The position numbers and the translations under genes were made by a program. DNA of 44,828 bases from positions 1 to 44,828 of the forward strand of contig CAJXUS010000035.1 in the NCBI GenBank assembly GCA_913060675.1, read 5' to 3'. The notes under the pieces were generated by a model, which saw nothing but the letters and a program-made list of their open reading frames with translations, did no database searches and was not told the DNA's origin. The stretch's first letter is position 1. Each line of letters begins with the position of its first letter. Positions 27,339 to 36,083 of this stretch are shown here, one piece after another. This stretch comes from an uncultured Rhodospirillales bacterium (GTDB lineage: Bacteria > Pseudomonadota > Alphaproteobacteria > Kiloniellales > Kiloniellaceae).

Positions 27339-28166
27339 TCATGTTAGCAAGTCATACATCATGCGCAAGCTTGTGATGAAGAGAAATAGTGCAAAAGACA
27401 AACGAAGTAATCGCGGTGGGATGGCGTGGGCAATTTTAGCACCGATTGGGGCAAAGAAACTGGACGTCGGTATTATCAAAGCAAAGCCAACGAGATTTAC
27501 ATAACCAAATGAGAAATCAGGCCGTCCAGGTAGGTCTAATCCGTAATAGATGTATCCCAGGAAACCCGGCACGGCGATAATTAGTCCAATTGCAGAGGCT
27601 GTCGCAACGGCTTTTCTAATAGGGTAGTTGAACAGAGTGAGTATTGGCACGGATAAAGTGCCGCCACCGATACCCATGAGGACGGAAAATCCACCAATCA
27701 AAACGCCGATCATTTGCTTGAAGGGAGTGCCGGGTAAATTGTCAGATATGTGATTGTTTTCTGAACGAAAGGCCATGTTGAGGGCAACAAGTAGAGCCAC
27801 AATGGCGAAGACAGCGATCAAAGCTGTACCGCCGATATTTCCTCCAACAACGACCCCAACGATAACGCCGATGGCTATGGCAGGCCCCCAGGTTTTTAAC
27901 AAGTCGAGATCCACAGCGCCTTTTTTATAGTGCGATCTGGCAGAGGCAAATCCGGTAACAAGGATTGTGGCTAAGGATGTGCCCACAGCTGTGTGCATGC
28001 GAACTGATTCATCTACACCAATCAGGCTAAAGAGATGATAAAGAACCGGGACGATAACAATCCCTCCACCGACACCAAGAAGACCAGCTATAAGGCCTGC
28101 GACAATACCAGTTGTCAGTAAAACTCCTGCGAGAAAGAGAAAGTCAGTGGAGAGAAGAGCGTCCAT
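27339..28166 (-). CDS. TauE/SafE-family membrane permease
   Basis: This 275-residue integral membrane protein of about eight hydrophobic segments belongs to the sulfite/sulfoacetate exporter (TauE/SafE) family. GLLGVGGGIVIVPVLYHLF (about 28-46) and its second-half counterpart GIGGGTLSVPILTLFNYPI are the duplicated signature of the family. Such proteins move small oxyanions or organosulfur anions, and bacterial examples export sulfite from taurine or sulfoacetate breakdown. Here it heads a unit with the FadR-type gene and is divergent from a gamma-glutamyltransferase, so an organosulfur or glutathione-derived substrate is possible. No sulfonate enzyme is in the window, so the substrate is unresolved. 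Confidence 0.88.
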   Translation of the reverse strand: MDALLSTDFLFLAGVLLTTGIVAGLIAGLLGVGGGIVIVPVLYHLFSLIGVDESVRMHTAVGTSLATILVTGFASARSHYKKGAVDLDLLKTWGPAIAIGVIVGVVVGGNIGGTALIAVFAIVALLVALNMAFRSENNHISDNLPGTPFKQMIGVLIGGFSVLMGIGGGTLSVPILTLFNYPIRKAVATASAIGLIIAVPGFLGYIYYGLDLPGRPDFSFGYVNLVGFALIIPTSSFFAPIGAKIAHAIPPRLLRLSFALFLFITSLRMMYDLLT

Positions 28167-28242
28167 TAAAAAGCCTGATAATAGTTAAGTGTAAGTAGGG
28201 GGAACTTTAATGAATTTCTACTTGTTAAAGAAAGATCAAATA

Positions 28243-28275
28243 TTGGATAAACCAAAATTTATTGGTTGTACCAAT
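28243..28275. promoter_or_regulatory. Two FadR-like operators between tauE and ggt
   Basis: ATTGGTTGTACCAAT (28261-28275) is a perfect 6-3-6 palindrome fitting the TGGTnnnACCA form typical of FadR-subfamily regulators. A weaker copy, TTGGATAAACCAA (28243-28255), starts 19 bp earlier. The spacing allows cooperative binding on one DNA face. The sites are about 85 bp upstream of tauE and 110 bp upstream of ggt. Confidence 0.7.
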
Positions 28276-28384
28276 ACTCATCATGTTTTAAGTTCTCTGT
28301 CAAGTTATGCTGTTTTCGAGGTTACGCTTAACTTTCAAGCTTTTGATTTTCTAAGGTGATTTACGAATTTTGTGGAATTCAAAT

Positions 28385-30196
28385 ATGAGCGGATTTACAA
28401 CGCGACCTGAGATTTTAGGTACTTTTGGAGTTGTCACATCCACGCATTGGTTGGCGACTGCCGCTGGCATGGGAATTTTGGAGCGCGGTGGAAACGCTTT
28501 TGACGCAGCAGTTGCTACTGGATTTTCTCTTCAAGTTGTAGAGCCACATTTGAACGGACCTGGTGGCGAAGTGCCAATCATTGTTGCTCCTGCTAATGGG
28601 TCAGTTAAGGTAATTAATGGTCAGGGCCCAGCACCAGCCAAAGCAACCTTAGAAGCCTATCAGGTACTTGATCTATCCGTTGTGCCCGGTTCTGGGTTGC
28701 TATCCGCTGTAGTACCTGGGGCGTTTGATGCCTGGATGCTGATGTTGCTTGATTATGGCACGATGAGTTTGAGAGACGTATTAGAACATGCCATTGGTTT
28801 TGCCCGAGACGGGTATCCGCTGGTGCCTAACATTGCGCATACCATAAATAGTGTGAAGTCTCTCTTTCAAGAGGAGTGGACTTCATCTGCTGCAATTTAT
28901 CTGAAAGACGGCATCGCACCCAAGCCGGGCGAAATTTTCAAAAACCCTAAAATGGCGGATATGTATGCGCGCATTATCTCTGAAGCGGAAGCTGCCTCTA
29001 ATACTCGCGAAGGACAAATAGAGGCCGCAAGAAAAATCTGGTCTGAGGGTTTCGTCGCGAAAAAAATTGATGAGTATTGCCTCTCTGCTGAGGTCATGGA
29101 TACCTCTGGTCGACGTAATAAAGCGCTACTTACTGGTACCGACCTTGCTAAATGGTCCGCGACCTACGAAGAACCTCTCACCTATGATTATCACGGTTAT
29201 ACAGTCTGCAAGACTGGGCCTTGGGGACAGGGGCCCGTGTTTTTACAACAACTGGCGCTGCTTAAAGGGTATGACCTCAATTCCTTGGATGAGAAGTCCC
29301 CTGAGTTTGTTCACCTCGTCACTGAAAGTGCAAAACTCGCATTCGCGGATCGGGAAGCTTTTTATGGTGATCCTGATTTCGTTGATGTGCCAATGGAAGA
29401 GCTGCTTTCTGATGCTTATAACAAGGATCGACGTAGCCTTATCACAGATGAAGCGTCCCTTGAAATTCGGCCTGGAAAAATAGCTGGAAAAGGTGGAAGC
29501 ATCGTAGTCCGCCTTAAGGGGACCTCTGAAGAAGGCAAAAATAATACAGATCTTGGCGAGCCCACAGTGGCAAGATTTGATGATGAGCCTGTACCTGATG
29601 ATAAAGGGGGGGCAAAAGGGGATACCTGTCATCTGGATATTATCGATCGTTGGGGCAATATGGTATCAGCGACGCCAAGCGGTGGTTGGTTACAAAGCTC
29701 CCCAATTATTCCGGGCCTTGGATTTTGTTTGACCAATCGTGCGCAAATGTTCTGGCTTGATGAAAATTCTCCGGCCTGTATTGCTCCGGGTAAACGACCG
29801 CGGACAACGCTTACACCATCGTTGGCATTAAAGGATGGCATTCCATATATGGCGTTTGGCACACCAGGTGGAGATCAACAGGATCAATGGTCATTGCACT
29901 TTTTCTTACGCCACGTTCACTTTGGTTTGAACTTGCAAGAGGCCATTGATGCACCAGGATTTCAAACGGCTCACTTCCCAAGCTCGTTCTACCCCAGAGA
30001 GTGCGATCCTGGAAACCTCGCGCTTGAAGGACGTTTTCCTCAAGAAACTATTGATGAGTTAAAACGACGTGGGCACAAAGTCGTTGTCGAACCTGATTGG
30101 AGCCTTGGACGTATGTCAGCAGCTGCAACAGAAAACGGTATCCTCAAAGCCGCCGCAAACGCTCGCTTTATGCAAGGCTATGCTATTGGTCGTTAA
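28385..30196 (+). CDS. ggt: Gamma-glutamyltransferase family protein
   Basis: This Ntn-hydrolase is made as one chain and cleaves itself before a threonine; it removes or transfers gamma-glutamyl groups, for example from glutathione. The likely nucleophile is T414 in GDTCH, numbered from ATG 28385, followed by IIDRWGNMVSATPS and the family signature FGTPGGDQQDQWSLHFF. No signal peptide is seen, unlike E. coli Ggt, so a cytoplasmic enzyme similar to the YwrD-type branch is likely. The frame could start at TTG 28370, but the ATG at 28385 with GGAA upstream is preferred. It is divergent from the TauE/FadR unit across the two operators. It ends at the terminator at 30217. Confidence 0.9.
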   Translation: MSGFTTRPEILGTFGVVTSTHWLATAAGMGILERGGNAFDAAVATGFSLQVVEPHLNGPGGEVPIIVAPANGSVKVINGQGPAPAKATLEAYQVLDLSVVPGSGLLSAVVPGAFDAWMLMLLDYGTMSLRDVLEHAIGFARDGYPLVPNIAHTINSVKSLFQEEWTSSAAIYLKDGIAPKPGEIFKNPKMADMYARIISEAEAASNTREGQIEAARKIWSEGFVAKKIDEYCLSAEVMDTSGRRNKALLTGTDLAKWSATYEEPLTYDYHGYTVCKTGPWGQGPVFLQQLALLKGYDLNSLDEKSPEFVHLVTESAKLAFADREAFYGDPDFVDVPMEELLSDAYNKDRRSLITDEASLEIRPGKIAGKGGSIVVRLKGTSEEGKNNTDLGEPTVARFDDEPVPDDKGGAKGDTCHLDIIDRWGNMVSATPSGGWLQSSPIIPGLGFCLTNRAQMFWLDENSPACIAPGKRPRTTLTPSLALKDGIPYMAFGTPGGDQQDQWSLHFFLRHVHFGLNLQEAIDAPGFQTAHFPSSFYPRECDPGNLALEGRFPQETIDELKRRGHKVVVEPDWSLGRMSAAATENGILKAAANARFMQGYAIGR

Positions 30197-30216
30197 ATAG
30201 GGCTGACAGAATTAAT

Positions 30217-30249
30217 AAAAGAGGTGCTGAATTCAGTGCCTCTTTTTTT
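30217..30249 (+). terminator. Terminator after ggt
   Basis: AAAAGAGG pairs with CCTCTTTT, with an inner CTG-AATT-CAG stem and two wobbles, followed by a T-run (TTTTTTTC). It lies about 20 bases past the ggt stop. Confidence 0.8.
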
Positions 30250-30337
30250 CGTGTAGGGTTATTAGCTACTTTTTAAGCAATCACTGATATCTTGATTCAG
30301 CCGACAACTCGGGGTTTTGGAGCCTTAAAGCGCTGGA

Positions 30338-32143
30338 ATGTCAAAACGAGAAAGCAATTTAAAAGTTAACAAATTTTCTCTGCGGGTAGGCTCTTTTATA
30401 GAGTTTAACTTAGAATTTTTAATTCCTTTCATCATTCACCAAATTTTAAAAACATTCTTCTTCTTATCGGTAGCATTATCTTTCGTGTGTGCTAACGCTA
30501 ATGCGTCGATGAAAGAAGCTGAGGGCTGGGTTACGCGAGAGTTCCAACCTTCAACTTTGACGCAAGATCAGCAGTTGGAAGAAATGGCTTGGTTTGTTGA
30601 AGCCGCGAAGCCCTTTCAAGGGCTGACTATTCACGTACTTTCAGAAATTATTGATACCCATGTCTATGAATCAGAAGTTCTGGCCAAAGCCTTTTTTGAA
30701 ATTACGGGCATAAAGGTAGTTCATCATCTCAAACACGAAGGTGATGTGGTTGAAATGGCTCAGATGCAAATGTTATCAGAGCGTTCCATTTATGACGCCT
30801 ATGTAAATGATACTGATTTAATCGGAACGCATTATCGCCAAGGGCAGATCGTCCCTCTTTCAGATTTTATCGAGGGAGAGGGACGAGATGTAACCTTACC
30901 CACTCTCGATCTCGATGACTTCATTGGCCTGAGTTTTGGCACCGGACCAGATGGCAAACTCTATCAACTCCCAGATCAACAGTTTGCCAATTTGTATTGG
31001 TTTAGACACGACTGGTTTTCTCGGCCAGATCTTCAGGATCAATTTCGGGCCATTTTTGGCTATGAGCTCGGCGTCCCTCTCAATTGGTCGGCCTACGAAG
31101 ATATTGCAGATTTTTTCACAAATCATGTGAAGTTCATAGATGGTGAAAGAGTTTATGGTCACATGGATTATGGTAACCGCGGCCCCTCACTTGGGTGGCG
31201 TATGACCGATGCCTGGCTCGCCATGGCAGGCGCAGGCGACCATGGTATCCCCAATGGACGGCCGGTAGATGAATGGGGCATCAGGATGGAGAGCTGTCGT
31301 CCAGTTGGGGCATCTGTTTCTCGAGGAGGGGCTGCGGATAGTCCAGCCGCGATTTATGCCGTTAAAAAATATATCGAGTGGCTTCATAACTTTGCACCGC
31401 CCGGATCAGAGAATATGACCTTTTCTCAAGCCGGACCCGTGCCTGGACAGGGGCATATTGCCCAACAGATTTTTTGGTATACGGCCTTTACGGCATCTCT
31501 CACCCAACCTGATTTACCTGTCGTCAATGATGATGGCACACCAAAATGGCGCATGGCACCGTCCCCTCATGGCGCTTATTGGGAGGAAGGACAAAAACTC
31601 GGCTATCAGGATGCTGGTGCCTGGACGTTTTTTAAATCAACGCGGCTAGAGCGTAGAAAAGCTGCATGGCTGTATGCTCAATTCACCGTCTCCAAAACGG
31701 TTTCCTTGAAAAAGACGTTAGTGGGGTTAACCCCAATTCGAAATTCAGATCTGAACTCAGAACAAATGAGTATTGTCGCCGAGAAACTCGGTGGTTTTTT
31801 AGAGTTTTATCGATCCCCAGCACGGACCCTTTGGACACCAACGGGAATGAATGTACCTGACTATCCAAAACTGGCTCGGTTGTGGTGGCAAAATATTGGG
31901 TTAGCCGTGGATAGATCTGTATCGGTGGAGCAGGCAATGACGAGCTTGGCACGAGAAATGGATAGAGTTTTAGCCCGTTTAGAGCGAATTGGTATGGGGA
32001 AATGCGCGCCAAAATTAAATCAACCTGAAGACAAAAACATATGGCTAGAGAGAAATGGTTCTCCCAAGCCCGCTTTGACCAACGAAGATCCGCCGGGAAG
32101 GACAATTTCTTATGAAAAATTGTTACAAACCTGGCAGCAATAA
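30338..32143 (+). CDS. GlpV-like extracellular solute-binding protein (family 1)
   Basis: This 601-residue periplasmic protein resembles the substrate-binding GlpV of the Rhizobium glycerol ABC importer. The similarity extends over almost the whole length, e.g. AKPFQGLTIHVLSEIIDTH, GKLYQLPDQQFANLYWFRHD and QIFWYTAFTASL. A hydrophobic region (residues 38-57, FFFLSVALSFVCANANA) is a signal peptide preceded by an unusually long n-region of about 35 residues; a downstream start is possible, but no ATG is available. In the known system the permease and ATPase genes are adjacent; none is here. The gene overlaps the following binding-protein gene by 32 bp. Ligand inferred only from similarity. Confidence 0.85.
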   Translation: MSKRESNLKVNKFSLRVGSFIEFNLEFLIPFIIHQILKTFFFLSVALSFVCANANASMKEAEGWVTREFQPSTLTQDQQLEEMAWFVEAAKPFQGLTIHVLSEIIDTHVYESEVLAKAFFEITGIKVVHHLKHEGDVVEMAQMQMLSERSIYDAYVNDTDLIGTHYRQGQIVPLSDFIEGEGRDVTLPTLDLDDFIGLSFGTGPDGKLYQLPDQQFANLYWFRHDWFSRPDLQDQFRAIFGYELGVPLNWSAYEDIADFFTNHVKFIDGERVYGHMDYGNRGPSLGWRMTDAWLAMAGAGDHGIPNGRPVDEWGIRMESCRPVGASVSRGGAADSPAAIYAVKKYIEWLHNFAPPGSENMTFSQAGPVPGQGHIAQQIFWYTAFTASLTQPDLPVVNDDGTPKWRMAPSPHGAYWEEGQKLGYQDAGAWTFFKSTRLERRKAAWLYAQFTVSKTVSLKKTLVGLTPIRNSDLNSEQMSIVAEKLGGFLEFYRSPARTLWTPTGMNVPDYPKLARLWWQNIGLAVDRSVSVEQAMTSLAREMDRVLARLERIGMGKCAPKLNQPEDKNIWLERNGSPKPALTNEDPPGRTISYEKLLQTWQQ

Positions 32144-32921
32144 TTTTGCCTTGAAGTTAGTACTTATTTTCGTTTATTTGATTTTCTCAACGCCTGCGTA
32201 CGCTGAACGAGAAGTTACAATATACGTTGCGGATAACTTTCCACCTTATTCATTTGAAACAGGACAGGTACCTCAGGGAATATACGTGAGCATCATCAAC
32301 GAAATATTCTCACGGATTGAAGGTTATCGTCCAAAGATTGAAGCCGTCCCGACAATAAGGGCAAAGGAATATTTAAGAACTGGGCGTGGCTTTGCGATGG
32401 TTCCTGCTCATAAATCTCATAACGATCGCAATATTTATTCTGATGCCTTACTGACCGAACGTATTATCACAGTTTGTACAGACGATGTTTTTGATGAAAA
32501 CAATAGACAGAAATGGCCTGAGGATTACCAAGGGCTGGTCGTTGGTTTTAGACGTGGTGATGACACGAACTTTCTTGGGACTGGGGCTCAGCCTCTTGCC
32601 AAAGGAGTACGTGTTACACCTACCGATAATATCGTAAGCAATATGAAAAAGCTCTTATCTGGACGGATTGATTGTTATATCACGGAATCGTTGTCATTCT
32701 TGTTTGAGCTTCAAGTTCTCAGTAAAGAGGGGTTCTATAACCGAAATCTGGCCCCTCCTTTTACCAAAGGAGCTGATGTTATGGTTCGAGAGGCTCACTT
32801 TATGTTTGGTGAGGATACTGAGGAAGATCAAGAGCTCTCAAAACGAATTTCAGAGATCGTGTCCGAGATGAGGACCTCGGGTCTTATCGATGATATTATT
32901 GCAAGTTACTTAAGAGAATAG
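32112..32921 (+). CDS. Family 3 periplasmic solute-binding protein
   Basis: This 269-residue protein is like the binding proteins of amino-acid ABC transporters and of some sensor kinases (SBP_bac_3). The signal peptide ends at AYA (about residue 31). The mature start EREVTIYVADNFPPYSFETG is the usual first strand and ligand loop. The segment VGFRRGDDTNFLG lies in the hinge region. It overlaps the preceding GlpV-like gene by 32 bp and has AAGGA before its ATG, so both are translated together. There is no cognate permease or ATPase. The ligand cannot be predicted, and the typical amino-acid-binding arginine/aspartate pattern is not obvious to me. Confidence 0.85.
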   Translation: MKNCYKPGSNNFALKLVLIFVYLIFSTPAYAEREVTIYVADNFPPYSFETGQVPQGIYVSIINEIFSRIEGYRPKIEAVPTIRAKEYLRTGRGFAMVPAHKSHNDRNIYSDALLTERIITVCTDDVFDENNRQKWPEDYQGLVVGFRRGDDTNFLGTGAQPLAKGVRVTPTDNIVSNMKKLLSGRIDCYITESLSFLFELQVLSKEGFYNRNLAPPFTKGADVMVREAHFMFGEDTEEDQELSKRISEIVSEMRTSGLIDDIIASYLRE

Positions 32922-32945
32922 ATTATATAGTGTGTAACATACAAA

Positions 32946-32985
32946 AAAAGGCGTTGGAATCTCGATAGAGTTTCCAACGCCTTTT
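32946..32985. terminator. Bidirectional terminator after the binding-protein pair
   Basis: AAAAGGCGTTGGAA (32946-32959) and TTCCAACGCCTTTT (32972-32985) form a perfect 14-bp stem, with an inner CTC-GATA-GAG hairpin. It sits between the convergent binding-protein and dehydrogenase genes and can serve both. Confidence 0.9.
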
Positions 32986-33005
32986 GTCAAATACGACAGT
33001 CGAAA

Positions 33006-35525
33006 TTACTCGACATTACGTAGTATTTTGTTCTCAGGATCGTATGGTGATTCCTCGATCACAGTCGCTTTGAATAGATCACCGAGGATATAAACATCCA
33101 GTTCAGTGCCAATTTCAGCCAAGTCAGGCCGAACCATTGCGAGTGCTAAAGATTTTCCGGTACGGAAACCAAAGCCACCTGATGTCACGCGGCCAATCAT
33201 TTCATCGTTAAGATAAATTGGCTCAGAACCACGGGCATCACGATCAGTTACGCCATGAACTTCCATGGTAACGAACTGGTTATCAAAACCGCGTTCTTTC
33301 CATTCAGCCAAGGCTTTCTTACCGATAAAATCATCTTCTTTGTCCAGACGAACAAAGCGATCAAGACCGGTTTCAAGAGCAGAGTACTCGATGGACATTT
33401 CTGTCGGGATCAAGCGATAGGATTTTTCCAAACGCATGGAATCCATGGCACGGATACCGAATGGTTTGAGACCAAATTCAGCACCAGCTTCCATGAGGAT
33501 ATCAAAGAGATAGTTCTGCATTTCGATTGGGTGATGAAGCTCCCAACCATACTCACCAACAAAGTTAACACGCGCAGCAGTTACAGCGGCAATGCCTACT
33601 GAGATCTGTTGTGCAGTCAACCAAGGGAAGGCTTTGTTAGAGAAGTCTGCGTCAGAAAGCTTTTCCATCAATAGACGAGATTTTGGACCCGCGATGATGA
33701 AAACACCCTGTTGAGTCGTAATTTTCTCTATATCAACAGAACCATCAGTTGGTCTGAGTTTGGTTAGATAATCCCAATCATGACGCTCTTGAGCACCCGC
33801 TGACACGAGATAGTAGCTCTGTTTGCCAGTTTTAAGGATCGTGAATTCAGCACGAACACCACCATGTAATGTCAACATGTGTGTCAACGCCATACGGCCG
33901 ATCTTTTTCGGGATTTTGTTGGCAACAAGGCTACTCAACCAAGCTTCCGCACCTCTACCTTTAACGATGAACTTGGAGAAAGCTGACATGTCGAGCAGGC
34001 CAACGTTTTCTTTAACGTTGTTACATTCGTTGCCGATGTGCTCGAAGTAGTTAGAGCGACGGAATGACCATTTTTCGACAGGCAATTTACCTTCGTCTGC
34101 AGGAGCATGGTTTTCACGGGTGATGGTATCGTCTTGGTTGAGATCTTCTTCAGTCAGACCGTAACCTTCTGGAGCAAACCAGTTTGGACGTTCCCAGCCA
34201 AAGATTGTGCCCATAACCGCGCCATGTTCTTTCATGCGATCATAAGAAGGAGCACGCTTCAGACCACGAGCTGCTTGACGAGATTCGTCTGGGTAGTGAA
34301 CAGTAAAGACGTTTGCGTAAGCTTCTTCGTTTTTCTCTTTCAAGAAACCAAGGCCTGCATAAGGACCAAAACGACGAGGGTCTACACCAGACATGTCTAT
34401 TGTAGGTTCACCATCGACGATCCATTCAGCTAACTGCCAGCCCGCGCCACCAGTTGCGGTGATGCCGAAGGAGTGTCCTTCGTTAAGCCAGAAGTTCTTC
34501 AAACCCCAAGCCGGGCCGATAATTGGGGAGCCATCCGGTGTGTAAGCAATCGCGCCGTTATAGACTTCCTTGATACCAACTTCAGCAAAAGCAGGTACGC
34601 GTTCGAAGGCTGTTTCGATGTAAGGCATCAAACGTTCGAGTTCTTCGTTGAACAACTCATATTTGGCCTCTGGTGCAGGACCATCAACGTAGCAACAAGG
34701 GGCACCAACTTCGTAAGGGCCAAGCAACAAGCCACCAGCTTCTTCACGCATGTACCATGAAGAATCTGATTCGCGTAGAACAGGCATTTCAGGAAGGCCA
34801 GCAGCATGGCGGGCTTTGATCTCTGGATGTGCTTCGGTAACGATGAACTGGTGCTCAACAGGGATTACCGGGATGTCGAGACCAACCATTTCACCAGTTT
34901 TACGGGCGAAATTACCAGTACAGGAGATCACGTGCTCACAAGTGATGTCGCCTTTGTCAGTTTGAACCAGCCAAGTATCATCAGGCTGTTGTTCCAAACC
35001 AATTACTGCTGTGTGCTGGTGGATTTCAGCACCACAGTTACGGGCACCCTTTGCAAGAGCTGTTGTCAGTTCGGCAGGCTGAACATAACCATCGTCGATA
35101 TGCTGAATGGCACCGAGAACACCTTCAGTGTTACAAAGTGGCCAAATTTCTTTCAGTTCTTCGATTGAAAGCCAGCGAACGTTTACACCAAGTGTTTTCG
35201 CAACACCAACATAGTATCTGTATTCGTCCATACGGTCTTGGGTACGGGCCAAACGGATGTTGGATACCTGTTTAAGACCTGAGTGAAGACCGGTTTCTTC
35301 TTCCAGTCTCGCATAGAGGTCGACTGAGTATTGGTGAATTTTACCAACAGAGTAGCTCATGTTGAACAAAGGCAGCAGACCTGCAGCGTGCCAAGTTGAG
35401 CCAGAAGTCAAATCGTGACGCTCTAGAAGAGCCACATCTGACCAACCTTTTTTAGCTAAGTGGTATAGTGTACCAACACCAACAGCACCACCACCGATAA
35501 CAACGGCTTTGTAGTGAGATTTCAT
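33006..35525 (-). CDS. FAD/GcvT dehydrogenase of the dimethylglycine/sarcosine type
   Basis: This 839-residue enzyme should demethylate dimethylglycine or sarcosine oxidatively and pass the one-carbon unit to tetrahydrofolate. An N-terminal DAO fold begins with the dinucleotide-binding GGGAVG (11-16). H46 in STWHAAGLLP is the position of covalent FAD attachment in this family. A linker leads to a C-terminal GcvT-like folate-binding domain (about 430-830), with KGRGAEAWLSSLVANKIP and VNFVGEYGWELHHP. GGAG lies nine bases before the ATG. A CGTGC-GTAT-GCACG hairpin lies at 35554-35567 in the leader. It is divergent from the MttB-family gene. Substrate choice between dimethylglycine and sarcosine is open. 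Confidence 0.88.
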   Translation of the reverse strand: MKSHYKAVVIGGGAVGVGTLYHLAKKGWSDVALLERHDLTSGSTWHAAGLLPLFNMSYSVGKIHQYSVDLYARLEEETGLHSGLKQVSNIRLARTQDRMDEYRYYVGVAKTLGVNVRWLSIEELKEIWPLCNTEGVLGAIQHIDDGYVQPAELTTALAKGARNCGAEIHQHTAVIGLEQQPDDTWLVQTDKGDITCEHVISCTGNFARKTGEMVGLDIPVIPVEHQFIVTEAHPEIKARHAAGLPEMPVLRESDSSWYMREEAGGLLLGPYEVGAPCCYVDGPAPEAKYELFNEELERLMPYIETAFERVPAFAEVGIKEVYNGAIAYTPDGSPIIGPAWGLKNFWLNEGHSFGITATGGAGWQLAEWIVDGEPTIDMSGVDPRRFGPYAGLGFLKEKNEEAYANVFTVHYPDESRQAARGLKRAPSYDRMKEHGAVMGTIFGWERPNWFAPEGYGLTEEDLNQDDTITRENHAPADEGKLPVEKWSFRRSNYFEHIGNECNNVKENVGLLDMSAFSKFIVKGRGAEAWLSSLVANKIPKKIGRMALTHMLTLHGGVRAEFTILKTGKQSYYLVSAGAQERHDWDYLTKLRPTDGSVDIEKITTQQGVFIIAGPKSRLLMEKLSDADFSNKAFPWLTAQQISVGIAAVTAARVNFVGEYGWELHHPIEMQNYLFDILMEAGAEFGLKPFGIRAMDSMRLEKSYRLIPTEMSIEYSALETGLDRFVRLDKEDDFIGKKALAEWKERGFDNQFVTMEVHGVTDRDARGSEPIYLNDEMIGRVTSGGFGFRTGKSLALAMVRPDLAEIGTELDVYILGDLFKATVIEESPYDPENKILRNVE

Positions 35526-35701
35526 CGCCAGTCTCCAAAAAAATGCGACTAAACGTGCGTATGCACGGATACAAGTTGTTTGTTTTTGCCTCTGAATAGC
35601 TCGAATACAAGAAAGACACAGTTAGGCGTCTTTAGAGAAACGATACCATTGAAAGCTATCATCCATAATGATGAGGAACAGTCTTGTAATAGTCCTATCG
35701 G

Positions 35702-36023
35702 TTTGCGTCATCACACTTGCAGTTTACGACATAAGTGATTTTTTGCGACATTTTTTAAATGTGAAGGGCGATTGTTTTCTTTCAAGGCTGAGTCGCAATG
35801 GAGAAGGTCTGAAAGAGCATTTTTGTCTCAGAAGTTATAATTCAGGGTTTGGTTTGGGCAAACGACTCCTAAATCGACTTATCTGATAAGTACTCTGGAT
35901 ATTCCAAAATTAACTAAATTCTTATACTATTGGTGATGAGTAGTGGGCTGTTTGGGTATTTTTATTCTTAGAAATGGGCCTCATATCCCTGCTTGCCGCA
36001 TTTGGTTTTTAGGCTGTCGCAAA
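35702..36023. promoter_or_regulatory. Repeated TTTRCGACA motif in the 558-bp divergent gap
   Basis: TTTGCGTCA (35702), TTTACGACA (35723) and TTTGCGACA (35742) are direct repeats with 21- and 19-bp steps, and an inverse copy TGTCGCAAA lies at 36015-36023. Read in the direction of transcription, both the dehydrogenase and the mttB-like gene have TGTCGYAAA upstream. AraC-type regulators often bind pairs of such half-sites about two turns apart, so the GbdR-like protein at 37960 is a candidate. The rest of the gap shows no convincing gene. Confidence 0.5.
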
Positions 36024-36083
36024 CCAGACAGAGGTAAAACGTGCTGAGAGGAATAAATCTATTATTATTTCGGAGGGCATATT

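Noticed and set aside
35668..35886. 72-codon frame with a hydrophobic start in the divergent gap
   Set aside because: No Shine-Dalgarno or family match was seen, and it overlaps the motif repeats of the control region.
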